Below, in pieces: positions 27,042-36,603 of a DNA stretch of 47,954 nt. Positions within the stretch are counted from its first letter, which is position 1. Each line of letters begins with the position of its first letter. The DNA comes from a virus, in the IMG/VR virus record IMGVR_UViG_3300000956_000007, positions 1 through 47,954 of that record; one strand, 5' to 3'. The notes beneath the pieces are model-generated. The model had not been told where the DNA came from. It saw nothing but the letters and a program-made list of their open reading frames with translations, and did not search any database. The translations under genes and the position numbers were made by a program.

Positions 27042-27219
27042 ATGGGATTATGTTAGGTCTAACTGTTGTAATTATCCTGTAGACTGGTTCAAGAGAGGGA
27101 ATGATATTGAACTTTTACAGCGAGATTATGCTGTACTTAAATGTTTGCAGTGTGGCAAGAGACTTGCTGTATTAGAAAATGAAACTCTTTGGAAAATTGA
27201 ACAGGGGCTAAAGCTATGA
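26944..27219 (+). CDS. Zinc-ribbon protein, start uncertain
   Basis: Only the part from about 27020 looks coding: RLPFRWDYVRSNCCNYPVDW...LKCLQCGKRLAV, with CC and CxxC forming a zinc ribbon. The open frame to 26944 overlaps the small terminase in another frame. In-frame TTG codons at 26974 and 26986 are possible starts; no ATG follows a ribosome site. It ends by overlap with the next gene. Confidence 0.55.
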   Translation: MLKMTTLLGRLQQTLKWFFKEENPPSQRRLPFRWDYVRSNCCNYPVDWFKRGNDIELLQRDYAVLKCLQCGKRLAVLENETLWKIEQGLKL

Positions 27220-27536
27220 CTGAACCAATTATTGAAGGCGACCCTTGGGGTTTAGTTAAACAAGATGCTAAACCTACCACTGCTAGTCCTAGAGAGGTAA
27301 ACCAGTTTCATAGCAGGTCCGATGTAGATTCTGCTAAAATTGCACAGCATCATACTCTTGGAACTAAGAACACCCAGGCTTCAGCAGGGGATCACGTACA
27401 TGACGGTAAGTCTTCTAAGAAGATTGGAGCAGGATTAGGTATAGTTATTACAGGATCTAAAGGAGGCAACGCCGCTCTGGCTAGTTTACTGAGTGCTCTA
27501 GCACAAGTGATTGAATTTACGGACTCTACGACATGA
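27216..27536 (+). CDS. Hypothetical late protein, 106 residues
   Basis: MTEPIIEGDPWGLVK..., then IAQHHTLGTKNTQASAGDHVHDGKSSK. The HHTLG...GDHxHDG pattern is common in small proteins next to terminase or in tail-associated proteins of actinophages. C-terminal hydrophobic helix. Role unknown. Confidence 0.65.
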   Translation: MTEPIIEGDPWGLVKQDAKPTTASPREVNQFHSRSDVDSAKIAQHHTLGTKNTQASAGDHVHDGKSSKKIGAGLGIVITGSKGGNAALASLLSALAQVIEFTDSTT

Positions 27537-29068
27537 GCCCGAGAGCAAAGAAATTTGGCCTAGATGATATAAACGATTTCCTTTCTGTAGGCTTAACAAA
27601 GATTATAGCCCGTCCCTCCATCCACGGCTATAAGCCTCACGATAAGCAGATTGCGTTCCATTCGGCCCGTGAGAAAGGCAGACTCTATATTGGAGGAAAC
27701 AGATCTGGAAAGACAGTAGGTGGGATTGTAGAAGATGTATGGAGGATGAAAGGGACGCATCCTTATCAAGATACTCCTCCTGCACCTACTAGAGGTCGCA
27801 TCTGTACAGTCTCTTATACCGAAGGCATAGAGATGATTATTATTCCAGAGCTGGCTAAATGGCTTCCCCCTAGTGATCTTATTAATGGATCGTGGGAAGA
27901 CTCTTATAATAAGAACAAGAGAATGCTAACTCTGAATAATGGATCTACTTGTGAGCTAATGTCTTATGACCAGGCTGTAGTTAAGTTTGCTGGTACATCT
28001 CGACACTGGATTCATTTTGATGAGGAGCCACCTAAACCAATTTTCGACGAATGCCGAATGAGATTAGTTGATACAGGAGGTAAATGGTATATTACCATGA
28101 CTCCTGTGGATGGTATGACATGGGTATACGATGACATCTATCTACCCGGTCAAGTACCTGGTGGTGGTTACAGGGTAATTGAGATTGATTCATCAGAGAA
28201 TCCTTATATCTCCAACGCCGAACTAGAATTAGTTGTAGCTGGTCTCGACGGCAATGAAAAGAAAGCTCGTAAAGAAGGTAAGTTCGTACAGATTGGTGGA
28301 TTAGTTTACAGTAAGTTTTCTATAGATAATGTTATCCCTTCCCTTTCTGTAGGCCAGCTAGAGAAGATTCGGACCTGGACACACTATGGTAGTCTAGATC
28401 ATGGGCTGAATAACCCGACAGCGTGGTTGTGGCATGCAGCTGGTCCCAATGGATTTATTATCACGTATGATGAAATCTATAAAAATGAGACATTAATTCA
28501 TCAATTCGCTAAGGAAATTCATGAAAGAAACGCGCTTGAAGGACGGCAACCTCCTGCAATCTATGTCGGTGATCCAGCTATTGCCCAAAGAAACGCCCAA
28601 ACAGGAGACTCAGTCAGACTCGCTTATACGCAGGTTGGTATCCCGATTGTTCTGGGTAACAACAACGTCTCGATCAGAGTAGAGAAAATGAATCGCCATC
28701 TTGAAAATAGAAGATGGTTGATTACAGAAGACTGTCCTAATCTAATCAGAGAACTTCAGAGAGTTAGATGGAAGGTCTACGCTAACGCTAAAGAACGACA
28801 CAATAATAATGCTAGAGAAGAGATTCATAAGAAGGACGACCACGCTCCTGATTCAGCAGGTTACTTCTTCTCTCTCATGCCAGACTTACATATTCCTATA
28901 ACTGAGAAGCCTGAGCAACGCCCGGGGGTAGAGATAGTACAGGAGTTACTCGGGGCGGTACGCCCCTCTGTAGGCCCAAATTACTATGACAGAGCTTTGA
29001 CGCAAAGTTTAAATAGACCACACACAGAGTGGACTTATATAGATGAGCACATGGGAGGCGAGTGGTGA
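27533..29068 (+). CDS. Terminase large subunit
   Basis: 511 residues. ATPase with Walker A GGNRSGKT (54-61) and Walker B WIHFDEEPP (159-167), then an RNase H-like nuclease with SLDHGLNNPTAW, VGDPA and DHAPDSAGYF, the last carrying catalytic Asp. It translocates DNA into the prohead and cuts it. Contains no exact CCTGTAGG, but three one-off variants TCTGTAGG (27584, 28346, 28971) at the spacing where copies would be expected, encoding SVG. Confidence 0.95.
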   Translation: MSPRAKKFGLDDINDFLSVGLTKIIARPSIHGYKPHDKQIAFHSAREKGRLYIGGNRSGKTVGGIVEDVWRMKGTHPYQDTPPAPTRGRICTVSYTEGIEMIIIPELAKWLPPSDLINGSWEDSYNKNKRMLTLNNGSTCELMSYDQAVVKFAGTSRHWIHFDEEPPKPIFDECRMRLVDTGGKWYITMTPVDGMTWVYDDIYLPGQVPGGGYRVIEIDSSENPYISNAELELVVAGLDGNEKKARKEGKFVQIGGLVYSKFSIDNVIPSLSVGQLEKIRTWTHYGSLDHGLNNPTAWLWHAAGPNGFIITYDEIYKNETLIHQFAKEIHERNALEGRQPPAIYVGDPAIAQRNAQTGDSVRLAYTQVGIPIVLGNNNVSIRVEKMNRHLENRRWLITEDCPNLIRELQRVRWKVYANAKERHNNNAREEIHKKDDHAPDSAGYFFSLMPDLHIPITEKPEQRPGVEIVQELLGAVRPSVGPNYYDRALTQSLNRPHTEWTYIDEHMGGEW

Positions 29069-29220
29069 AGATTTTAATTCTTGTTCTATTTCTTCTTAGT
29101 TTAATTTCACTAGGAATTGGTGTGCTGGAAGAGACTAAGAGAAGAATTAGTTTCGTTTCTCTTGGACTTTTCCTGGTTGTTCTTGCTTTTACTATTCAAG
29201 CAACTGAAGGGTTACAGTAA
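29065..29220 (+). CDS. 51-residue membrane protein
   Basis: GTG start overlapping the terminase stop; two hydrophobic spans (about residues 2-20 and 29-46) separated by EETKRR. Ends TAATG into the next gene. Small membrane proteins between terminase and portal are unusual; function unknown. Confidence 0.6.
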   Translation: MKILILVLFLLSLISLGIGVLEETKRRISFVSLGLFLVVLAFTIQATEGLQ

Positions 29221-29759
29221 TGGCATCTAGTGCATTAGATAAAGTACAGTTGATTAGAGGGACGCCGCCGTGTCAGCCGGGGAAATGCTTGATTTGTGGG
29301 AACTGTGGAGATAAAGACTCTGAATTTCTGGATACTAGCCTAGAGATTGATTTCTATGGTGTAGTCTATTTCTGCACTACCTGTGTATATGGAGATATTC
29401 TCAAGGCTCTAAGTTTGGTTACCCAGGAGAAATACGACGAGGCTCTAGCTCTCTATACAGACGCCTTGGCTCAGGTTGTAGCTCTACGGATGGAGAAAGA
29501 AGCACTAAAAGATGCTATTAAATCTATGGTTGGTAGTTTCAGTAATAATGATTCTACTAGTGATTCTAATTCTCAGCAATCTGATGTGGTGGCGCCTGTT
29601 GAAGCAACAGAGCCTGTCGCTAACACAAACACCAAACCAACTGGTAGAAAAACTTCAACAGCAAAATCAAGACCTGCTAAACAGGATGATGTCTCAGGAT
29701 CTACCAGCTTACCAGACGATGACGCACTTAAAGAATCTATCGCAAGATTCAAACTCTAA
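29220..29759 (+). CDS. Zinc-binding protein with disordered tail, 179 residues
   Basis: N-terminal C-x4-C-x2-C-x2-C cluster (residues 18-29) and FCTTC give a treble-clef-like site. Middle helix, then a long Ser/Thr/Gln/Pro tail. Lies just before the portal. Role unknown. Confidence 0.65.
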   Translation: MASSALDKVQLIRGTPPCQPGKCLICGNCGDKDSEFLDTSLEIDFYGVVYFCTTCVYGDILKALSLVTQEKYDEALALYTDALAQVVALRMEKEALKDAIKSMVGSFSNNDSTSDSNSQQSDVVAPVEATEPVANTNTKPTGRKTSTAKSRPAKQDDVSGSTSLPDDDALKESIARFKL

Positions 29760-29910
29760 TACACCCTATTATTCTCAGCATGATATGGCTGTAATTAAAA
29801 GATTAAAAGAGAATGGTATGGTTGCCGGGCTAGGGGATGAGATATTCTATAACGATGAAGAGATGGCTGGATTCATGCAAGAGTTTGGCCTGGAGCCTCC
29901 CAAGGGATAA
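29686..29910 (+). CDS. Small acidic late protein, start uncertain
   Basis: About 75 residues if read from MMSQDL at 29686; a shorter form starts at MAVIKRLKENG (29785). The C-terminal MVAGLGDEIFYNDEEMAGFMQEFGLEPPKG is clearly coding and acidic. The longer open frame upstream overlaps the previous gene. Two bases separate it from the portal gene. Confidence 0.55.
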   Translation: MMSQDLPAYQTMTHLKNLSQDSNSNTPYYSQHDMAVIKRLKENGMVAGLGDEIFYNDEEMAGFMQEFGLEPPKG

Positions 29911-29912
29911 AT

Positions 29913-32015
29913 ATGACTACTGATGCTAGTACAGAGACTGAGGCTCTAGACCTGTCAGCTTCCAGGGCTGCTAGAGAGCAGTACGGTCAGATTGTGGCTT
30001 GGACTAAAGAACAGTTCACAGCTATTAAGAACGCTCGTATTCCTACAGAACGCCAGTGGTATCTTAATCTTGCTATGTATGCTGGTAAGCAGAACGTCGT
30101 ACCACTGAATATGAATAATTCAGGTACAGTTGTTACGACTAGATTCTGGGTCCCACCGGCGCCTTACTGGAGAGTACGTCCGGTAATTAATCGTATCAGA
30201 CCTACGATTAGAACTGAACTTGCACAGTTAACTAATGCTAAACCAAATGCCACAATTGTACCAGCGTCTGCTGAAGACCGTGATATGTATGCGGCTATGG
30301 CGGGGGAACAGATTTGGAATAACTTCTATACAGATAAGAAGTTGAAGAAGTCTTTTAGAACTACTATGTGGTGGACGCTTCTTTGCGGTACTGGATTTAT
30401 GAAGGCTTACTGGGATCATACTGCTGGAGATGTTAAACCCATAGAAGTTCCTATAGGGCCGGAGGCCCTTCCTGTAGGTCAAATTGGAAGTATGCCCGAG
30501 GGCGATGTTAATTTTACACATGTAACGCCATTTCATATTTTTTGTCCGGATTTCTTAGAAGAAGAGATCGAGAATCAGCCTTTCTTAATTCATGCTACTA
30601 CTAGATCTCCTGAGTATATTAAGATGCATTTTCAGAATGCAGTTGATGGTACCCTTGTAGATCCGACAGGTACCGGTGATGCTAAAGAGATTATGGAAGA
30701 GAGTTTCTTAAATCTAATCGGTACGCAAAGTTTAGATAAGCAGAACTCTGTAGTAGTTTTAGAGACTTGGATTAAGCCTGGTGCTATTCCAATGTTTCCT
30801 GAAGGTGCTTTCTTGACTATGGTCGGAGACCAGATTGTACAAGGTTTCCAAGGGTGGCCCTATAAACATGGTAAGTTTCCGTTTGCTAAATTTGATCATA
30901 TCCCAGCAGGTAAGTTCTATTCAACTTCTGTTATTGAAGATCTGATTCCTCTACAGAAGGAGTTTAATAGAACTAGAGGACAGATTATTGAAGCAAAGAA
31001 CCGTATGGCTAAGCTTCAGATGATGGCACCCCGGGGTGCGGTAGATGCTAGTAAATGGACTACTGAACCAGGTCAATTAGTAGAATATACGCCGGGGTTT
31101 GACCCCCCGCAACCGATCCCTGTCCAGTCTCTCCCAGCGTATGTTATTCAAGAGTTAGACAGGATCTTATTAGACTGGGAAGATATCTCTGGTCAGCATG
31201 AAGTAACTAAGGGTCAAACACCTCCAGGAGTTACAGCTGCAACAGCTATCTCTTACCTACAGGAAAGAGATGAATCTAAACTTAGTCCTACGTTCGACTC
31301 TATGGAGGAAGGAATTGAAAAGATAGCTCAGATGTCTTTGAGTTATGTTAATCAGTTCTGGACTACTGAACGTATGATTAGAGTTACTGGACCAGAAGGT
31401 TCATTTGACAGCTTAGCTTTGAAGGGTTCAGATCTAGATAATAATTTAGATATTAGAATTGAAGCAGGATCTGCTCTCCCTGTAAGCAAGGCTGCTAAGC
31501 AAGCCCTTATTATGGATCTTATGAAGATGGGCTTTATTGAGCCTAATAAGGGCCTTGAAGTAATGGATATGGGAGGAATTAACAAACTATACGAGCAGGT
31601 TCAGGTCGACCAGAGACAGGCTCAAAGAGAAAATCTCCGTATGAGTAAGGTAGATATGGGGATGTTAGAACAGTATAATCAGCAAAATGCTCAAATGATG
31701 GCAGAAGATCCTGCTGCTTTTGATGGTGCTATGCCACCTTTGATTGTTCCTGTTAATACTTGGGATAATCATCAGTTGCACGTACAGCACCATAATAACT
31801 ATCGTAAGAGTCAAGCATTTGAAGTTTTGTCTCCAGAAGTTAAAGCACTCTTTGAAGCACATGTAACTGCTCATATTATGGCTCTTGGTATTGAATCCGA
31901 AACTATGGAGCCTCGTACAGCTGCCGGTCTTCCCCCTGATCCTATGATGGAGGAGTCAGGAGAAGAGTCTGAGCAGGGACAACCCGGTCCTGAGCCTATG
32001 CCGGAGGGTATGTAA
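29913..32015 (+). CDS. Portal protein
   Basis: 700 residues, size and composition of podovirus-type (P22/T7-like) portals. N-terminal helical clip region, RPVINRIRPTIRTELAQLT, central RNRMAKLQMM-like wing helices and an acidic Met-rich C-terminus. It forms the dodecameric DNA entry channel. Overlaps the next gene (TAATG). Motif copies at 30471 (LPVGQ) and 31256. Confidence 0.85.
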   Translation: MTTDASTETEALDLSASRAAREQYGQIVAWTKEQFTAIKNARIPTERQWYLNLAMYAGKQNVVPLNMNNSGTVVTTRFWVPPAPYWRVRPVINRIRPTIRTELAQLTNAKPNATIVPASAEDRDMYAAMAGEQIWNNFYTDKKLKKSFRTTMWWTLLCGTGFMKAYWDHTAGDVKPIEVPIGPEALPVGQIGSMPEGDVNFTHVTPFHIFCPDFLEEEIENQPFLIHATTRSPEYIKMHFQNAVDGTLVDPTGTGDAKEIMEESFLNLIGTQSLDKQNSVVVLETWIKPGAIPMFPEGAFLTMVGDQIVQGFQGWPYKHGKFPFAKFDHIPAGKFYSTSVIEDLIPLQKEFNRTRGQIIEAKNRMAKLQMMAPRGAVDASKWTTEPGQLVEYTPGFDPPQPIPVQSLPAYVIQELDRILLDWEDISGQHEVTKGQTPPGVTAATAISYLQERDESKLSPTFDSMEEGIEKIAQMSLSYVNQFWTTERMIRVTGPEGSFDSLALKGSDLDNNLDIRIEAGSALPVSKAAKQALIMDLMKMGFIEPNKGLEVMDMGGINKLYEQVQVDQRQAQRENLRMSKVDMGMLEQYNQQNAQMMAEDPAAFDGAMPPLIVPVNTWDNHQLHVQHHNNYRKSQAFEVLSPEVKALFEAHVTAHIMALGIESETMEPRTAAGLPPDPMMEESGEESEQGQPGPEPMPEGM

Positions 32016-32503
32016 TGGCTACTCATCAAATCGGATCTAATATTGAATTAGGTTTTGTTGATAAGCGTAGGTCTTCCCTGACTGCTGATACTAATACTCA
32101 TGTCAGTAGGGGAGTGGCTCTTTTTACCGCTAACGCTACAGGTACAACTACAACTATTGTAGGTGCTAACGCCGCTCCCGGTACTGATGATACTAACGTA
32201 ATTAGACGTGGTGAGAAATTTAGGCTTTTTACATCAGCGGGAGTATTAAAGCAGGAGACAGTATTTACTGCGACAGCTATTGCTGTAGCTGGTTCTACTA
32301 CTGTGACTTTCTCTCCGGCTGCTGCTACTGCCCCTGTCTCTGGTGATGTAGCTAGACAGGTTGGCGTATCTGATTTTGCTTCTCAGGCTACTATGGATAC
32401 TAGACTATTGGCTTTAGGTTATTCTCAGGCTAATATTGATAAAATGACTGAAAATGATAAGATCTACGCTATTAGAACTGCGGATGATCCTGGAAGTATG
32501 TAA
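32015..32503 (+). CDS. Putative head decoration or minor head protein
   Basis: 162 residues, Ala/Thr/Gly-rich beta protein (TGTTTTIVGANAAPG, GSTTVTFSPAAATAPVSGD). The pattern echoes the inserted Thr/Gly-rich segment of the major capsid protein. Position between portal and scaffold suits a head protein. No direct family match. Confidence 0.55.
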   Translation: MATHQIGSNIELGFVDKRRSSLTADTNTHVSRGVALFTANATGTTTTIVGANAAPGTDDTNVIRRGEKFRLFTSAGVLKQETVFTATAIAVAGSTTVTFSPAAATAPVSGDVARQVGVSDFASQATMDTRLLALGYSQANIDKMTENDKIYAIRTADDPGSM

Positions 32504-33087
32504 TGGCAACATTTACACCTAATTACAACCTTCGTAAACCTGCTGATACTGATTTTGTTGATGAAGATACAGATTTAAATGATAACTGGGATATTGTAGA
32601 TACTCAGTTAAAAACTAATGCGGATGCTATTCCGACTGTTCTGAGGAAAATCAAGACTGCTAACACAGACAAAACTGCTGATGTTGCCTTGGCAGCAGAT
32701 CCACATCTATTTGTTCCTGTAGCTGCGAATAGTATCTATTTACTATTTGGGTGGTTTGTTTATTCTGGTGCAGCTGCCCCTGCTGGTGGTATTCAGTTTG
32801 ACTGGACCGGACCAGCTGGCTTCTCCATGCGTTGGTCTAGTAATGGTGTTAATGGACATGGTGGCGTTGGTGCGCTAACAGATAATGATGTTGTAGTTAT
32901 AACTGCTTCAGATATTAGAAATCACGGCACTAATCTCGGCACTAAAATGTCTATGCATCCTATGGGTGTAGTAAGAACTGTAGGTACAGCAGGAACTCTT
33001 GCACTGAGATGGGCACAGGCCACATCTAACGCGACAGCTACATCGCTTGAAATTGATTCTTTTATTCGAGTCGAGAAATACTCCTAG
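32503..33087 (+). CDS. Fibre-like virion protein
   Basis: 194 residues. The first 40 residues (TPNYNLRKPADTDFVDEDTDLNDNWD) are of the kind found at the N-termini of phage tail or head fibres; the remainder is a beta-rich C1q/TNF-like globular domain. Possibly a head fibre or receptor-binding protein. Confidence 0.65.
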   Translation: MATFTPNYNLRKPADTDFVDEDTDLNDNWDIVDTQLKTNADAIPTVLRKIKTANTDKTADVALAADPHLFVPVAANSIYLLFGWFVYSGAAAPAGGIQFDWTGPAGFSMRWSSNGVNGHGGVGALTDNDVVVITASDIRNHGTNLGTKMSMHPMGVVRTVGTAGTLALRWAQATSNATATSLEIDSFIRVEKYS

Positions 33088-33108
33088 ACTAGAAAAACAG
33101 GAGGGGAG

Positions 33109-33498
33109 ATGCCTTTTAGGTCTCAAGAGGAACTTTCTAGTATGATGAAAAAAGATCCTACTCTTGCCAGAAAAAAGATTGCGGAGGCTAGAAAAAATAA
33201 TCTCCCTGTAGTAAGTTCTAGTAATCCTGGTTATAGTGATCCTAGAAGTAGAGCAATTAAAAAGCGTCTTGGTAGTATGAGTGATCCTGATGCAGGTTCT
33301 AGTGAAGGTACAAAAGAACAGAAATCAGCATCGGGAACTACGTACAGACCTATTGGTCCTAGGTCCAGACGACTTTCGGATGCTGCTAAAGCTAGATTAG
33401 CTAAGGTGAATAAGCAGTCAGGTAAATTAGAGGGTAAGATTGTTACGCCCTCACGTAAGGATGAATTAGTTCAAGCCCGCAAGAAGGTTGGTTATTAA
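33109..33498 (+). CDS. Basic Ser-rich virion-associated protein
   Basis: 129 residues, very basic and low complexity. Contains KSASGTTYRPIGPRSRR, related to KSASGQTYSNRQP in the protein at 41885. Likely DNA or capsid interior binding. Own ribosome site (GGAGGGGAG). Confidence 0.6.
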   Translation: MPFRSQEELSSMMKKDPTLARKKIAEARKNNLPVVSSSNPGYSDPRSRAIKKRLGSMSDPDAGSSEGTKEQKSASGTTYRPIGPRSRRLSDAAKARLAKVNKQSGKLEGKIVTPSRKDELVQARKKVGY

Positions 33499-33758
33499 TG
33501 GAAGAAAATCTTTTAGAAGGAAGACATCCTGGGACTGTTCATCTTTTTAGTCAGTTTAGAGCAGACCATCTACCAAAGCATCTACAGGAAGTCTCCCATC
33601 CTTGCGGTGCACTAGCTTTTGCTATGATTAAAGCTTTACCTGACGGACCAGAACTTACTGTAGGGTTAAGAAAGCTTTTAGAGGCTAAAGATTGTTTTGT
33701 TAGGCATGCTGTAAATGTAGAATCTAGCCAGGGCCTTCATGAAGGTACAGCGGAATAG
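33498..33758 (+). CDS. Conserved small actinophage late protein, 86 residues
   Basis: HLFSQFRADHLPKHLQEVSHPCGALA...LPDGPELTVGLRKLLEAKDCFVRHAV: the HLP.HLQ, LPDGPEL and LRKLLEAKDCFVR blocks are widely conserved in actinophages upstream of head genes. Function unknown. Confidence 0.75.
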   Translation: MEENLLEGRHPGTVHLFSQFRADHLPKHLQEVSHPCGALAFAMIKALPDGPELTVGLRKLLEAKDCFVRHAVNVESSQGLHEGTAE

Positions 33759-33766
33759 GATATAAA

Positions 33767-34633
33767 ATGAGAAAAATTAAACTTCCCCCAAAGACTGTTC
33801 TAGGCTTTAAGAAGAATGGTCAACCTATCTACAACATCGCTGGTGGTAGTGATCCCATTGACGGTGGTGGTTATGATGGGGGAGACGGTGGACAACAGGG
33901 AACGGGCGGAGACTCACCAGGAATTAATCCTTCCTGGAATGAGTATCTAGCTAATGTTCCCCAGGAGCACCATCAGTATGTAGTTCCGGCTTTTAAAGCT
34001 TGGGATGAAAGTGTAACTAAAAGGTTCGAAACGGTACACCAAGAGTATGAACCATGGAAGCCTTTAAAAGAGGCTGGTGTAGATGCTGATACTGCTTCCT
34101 TTGCTGTACGTTTGCTGAATCAGATTAATGACAATCCTCAGCAAGTCTGGGAAGCTATCGGACAATACTACAACTTAAATGGTTCACCTACAGGGCAGGG
34201 CCAAGAACCTCAAGAAGGACAGTTAGAACCAGATCCGTACGATAATAGATTCTCTGAACTAGAACGACAGAATCAAATTATGGCTGCTCATTTAGTTAAG
34301 CAGCAGGAAGCTCAGTTAAATGCTCAGGCAGAAGCTGAACTCGATTCTGAGTTGACTAGTATGAGACAAAAGTACAAGGCTCAAGGAGATTTTGACGAGA
34401 ACTTTGTACTCACTCATATTGCATCTGGTATGGATACAGAAGCTGCTGTAAAGAGATTCTATGAGTTCAGAGATCAACAGCTTCAAAGATATGGTCAGAA
34501 GCCGTTAATTATGGGTCCTGGTGGTGGAGTTCCTTCGTTTAATAATACTGATGTTCGTAAAATGAGTGACGGAGAGACCAGAAATCTAGTTGCTCAGATG
34601 TTAAACCAAGCGAATCTTCAGAACAAACAGTGA
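33767..34633 (+). CDS. Scaffolding protein
   Basis: 288 residues: Gly/Asp-rich N-terminus, then an acidic Gln-rich helical body with coiled coil (about residues 160-210) and a Gln/Asn-rich C-terminus, immediately before the major capsid gene. This is the usual composition and place of a head scaffold. Confidence 0.75.
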   Translation: MRKIKLPPKTVLGFKKNGQPIYNIAGGSDPIDGGGYDGGDGGQQGTGGDSPGINPSWNEYLANVPQEHHQYVVPAFKAWDESVTKRFETVHQEYEPWKPLKEAGVDADTASFAVRLLNQINDNPQQVWEAIGQYYNLNGSPTGQGQEPQEGQLEPDPYDNRFSELERQNQIMAAHLVKQQEAQLNAQAEAELDSELTSMRQKYKAQGDFDENFVLTHIASGMDTEAAVKRFYEFRDQQLQRYGQKPLIMGPGGGVPSFNNTDVRKMSDGETRNLVAQMLNQANLQNKQ

Positions 34634-34640
34634 GGTTTAG

Positions 34641-35864
34641 ATGGCTACTACTACCCTGGCGACAGTTGATGCTGTTCTTAAGGAAATTTACGAGAAGAGA
34701 CTTAGGGATCAGCTTCAGTCTGATACTATTGCTCTGAAGAGAATTGAATCTTCTTCTGAGGGTGTTACATCAGAAGTTGGCGGTAAGTACGTCACGTTCC
34801 CAATTAGAACGCGACGTAATCATGGTATTGGTGCGCGTGCAGAGAATACTGTCCTGCCGGTTGCACAGAGCCAGAAGTATGCTGCTGCAAGAATCAGTCT
34901 TGCCTATCTCTATGGTGCAGTAGAGATTACTGGTCAGACTATGGAACTTGCACAGAATAATACTCAGGCATTTACTTCTGTTCTTGATGCAGAGATGTCT
35001 GGTCTTAGACAGACCCTTGCCAAGGATATGAACCGACAGACGTATGGTACTAGTGCCGGTATTCTCGCTACTGCTACTGGTGCAGGCTCCACTACTACGT
35101 TTGTTACTACAGATGCAGATGCTCAGTATCTAGAAGTTGGTATGATTCTGGATATCTGGGACACGTCTGCTGGTGCTTTAATGACCGGTGGTCCGTTTGA
35201 GATTACTACGTTAGTTAGTGCTGGTGGCAACACTACTGTTACTTATACTGGTGCTTCTGGTGCTGCTACTGCCTCAGGCGATACTCTCCATAGAGTGGGT
35301 TCTAGAAACCTTGAGACTATTGGTCTCAGATCTATTGTGAGTGATACGGGTACTCTGTATAACATTGACCCTACAGTAGAGCCTGTTTGGAAGTCTGTTA
35401 ATAACAGTAACAGTGGTACTCTTCGAGCCTTGTCCGAGGGCTTGATGATTAAGACTGCTGATGATGTTCGTAAGAATGGTGGTAAAACCACCGTCATTCT
35501 TACTACCATGGGTGTTCGTAGAGCTTATTTCCAGTTGCTTGTTCAGCAGCGTAGATACACGAATACTAAAGAGTTTGCTGGTGGTTTCTCTGGTCTTGCA
35601 TTTACTACAGACTGGGGAGAGATTCCAGTTGTTTCTGACTGGGATTGTCAGGCTAACCGTCTCTACTTCCTTAATGAAGACGAACTTAAGGTTTATCGTG
35701 AGGGTGAGTGGGCCTTCATGAATAGAGATGGTTCTAACTGGCAACGCAAGATTACTTCTGCGGGTAACTTCGACGCCTATCAAGCAATGATGTATTCATA
35801 CAGGCAGCTTGGTACCCACCGTCGTAACTCTCACGCCCTTCTTGGCGATATTACGGAGGCCTAA
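34641..35864 (+). CDS. Major capsid protein
   Basis: 407 residues, HK97-fold-like: N-terminal helix, IRTRRNHGIGARAE, and C-terminal GEWAFMNRDGSNWQRKITSAGNFDAYQAMMYSYRQLGTHRRNSHAL typical of phage capsid P-domain/A-loop. A Thr/Gly-rich inserted segment at about residues 140-200 may be a surface domain. Follows the scaffold. No CCTGTAGG copy occurs in this gene. Confidence 0.88.
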   Translation: MATTTLATVDAVLKEIYEKRLRDQLQSDTIALKRIESSSEGVTSEVGGKYVTFPIRTRRNHGIGARAENTVLPVAQSQKYAAARISLAYLYGAVEITGQTMELAQNNTQAFTSVLDAEMSGLRQTLAKDMNRQTYGTSAGILATATGAGSTTTFVTTDADAQYLEVGMILDIWDTSAGALMTGGPFEITTLVSAGGNTTVTYTGASGAATASGDTLHRVGSRNLETIGLRSIVSDTGTLYNIDPTVEPVWKSVNNSNSGTLRALSEGLMIKTADDVRKNGGKTTVILTTMGVRRAYFQLLVQQRRYTNTKEFAGGFSGLAFTTDWGEIPVVSDWDCQANRLYFLNEDELKVYREGEWAFMNRDGSNWQRKITSAGNFDAYQAMMYSYRQLGTHRRNSHALLGDITEA

Positions 35865-35868
35865 TACC

Positions 35869-36240
35869 ATGGGTAGTCCAGGTGGATATTCAGTTAATCC
35901 GGGAATGTATCGTGTTCCCGATCTTTTGACCGAGGAACAATTTATTAGATACATGAAGAGTACCTATGGTAGAGACATCGAATTTACAGATGGACTTAGT
36001 TTTAATCCATCTAGAGCATTAGGCCGTTCCCTTCCTGTAGGCCCAGTAGACGAAACTGATGACGAACAATTAGCTCCTTCTTCAATTAGAGATGTCCATC
36101 TTCGTAAGTTAAATGAGATGGATTTTGGGCAAGAACCAGTAGTCGAGGAAGATAAAGAAGACTCAGAAGAAAAAGAGGAGACACAGAAGGATGCTCCTTC
36201 CCTTCCTGTAGGTAAGAGCACCAGTTCTAGTAAGAAGTAG
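35869..36240 (+). CDS. Hypothetical head protein, 123 residues
   Basis: Starts at 35869 with GGAGG nine bases upstream. Acidic C-terminal half (EEDKEDSEEKEE). Contains two LPVG sites (copies 36034 and 36205) in a protein of 123 residues. Role unknown; between capsid and connector genes. Confidence 0.6.
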   Translation: MGSPGGYSVNPGMYRVPDLLTEEQFIRYMKSTYGRDIEFTDGLSFNPSRALGRSLPVGPVDETDDEQLAPSSIRDVHLRKLNEMDFGQEPVVEEDKEDSEEKEETQKDAPSLPVGKSTSSSKK

Positions 36241-36246
36241 GTTCAA

Positions 36247-36603
36247 ATGCCAGGGTTGAGAATTCATCATCCTACAGCCACCAATTGTACTCTATTAGTA
36301 TCTCATCCTGGTGAAATTAAATCCTTTTTACGTAACAAGAACAAGGGTCGGCTACCTAAAGATTATCACATTAGATTAGACAATGATGGTAACTGTATTG
36401 TCTCTGAGACTGTCTGGTTGAGGTTGAAAGAGGCTGGTGCTAATTTTATTATTCTTAATGAGGTAGCCGACCCTCCCGCGCAATTAGTTGGTATGAACGA
36501 TTCTTCTGTATATACGCCTGCTATGAAGCGTGAAATTAATGAAGCTTTAGTGGATATAGCTCCTCCTGGCGTAAAGTCTTATGTATCGGAGTATAATGGC
36601 TAA
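36247..36603 (+). CDS. Hypothetical head or connector protein, 118 residues
   Basis: MPGLRIHHPTATNCTLLVSHPGEIKS...: alpha/beta protein; no motif recognised. Overlaps the next gene by eight bases. Confidence 0.6.
   Translation: MPGLRIHHPTATNCTLLVSHPGEIKSFLRNKNKGRLPKDYHIRLDNDGNCIVSETVWLRLKEAGANFIILNEVADPPAQLVGMNDSSVYTPAMKREINEALVDIAPPGVKSYVSEYNG

Noticed and set aside
27042-27056. ATG after a good ribosome site as start of the zinc-ribbon gene
   Set aside because: It opens only four codons before TAG and is out of frame with the zinc-ribbon sequence; no slippery bases support a shift.
35274-35783. 169-codon open frame on the minus strand opposite the major capsid gene
   Set aside because: Fully antisense to a clear capsid gene, low-complexity composition, no ribosome site; a shadow frame.
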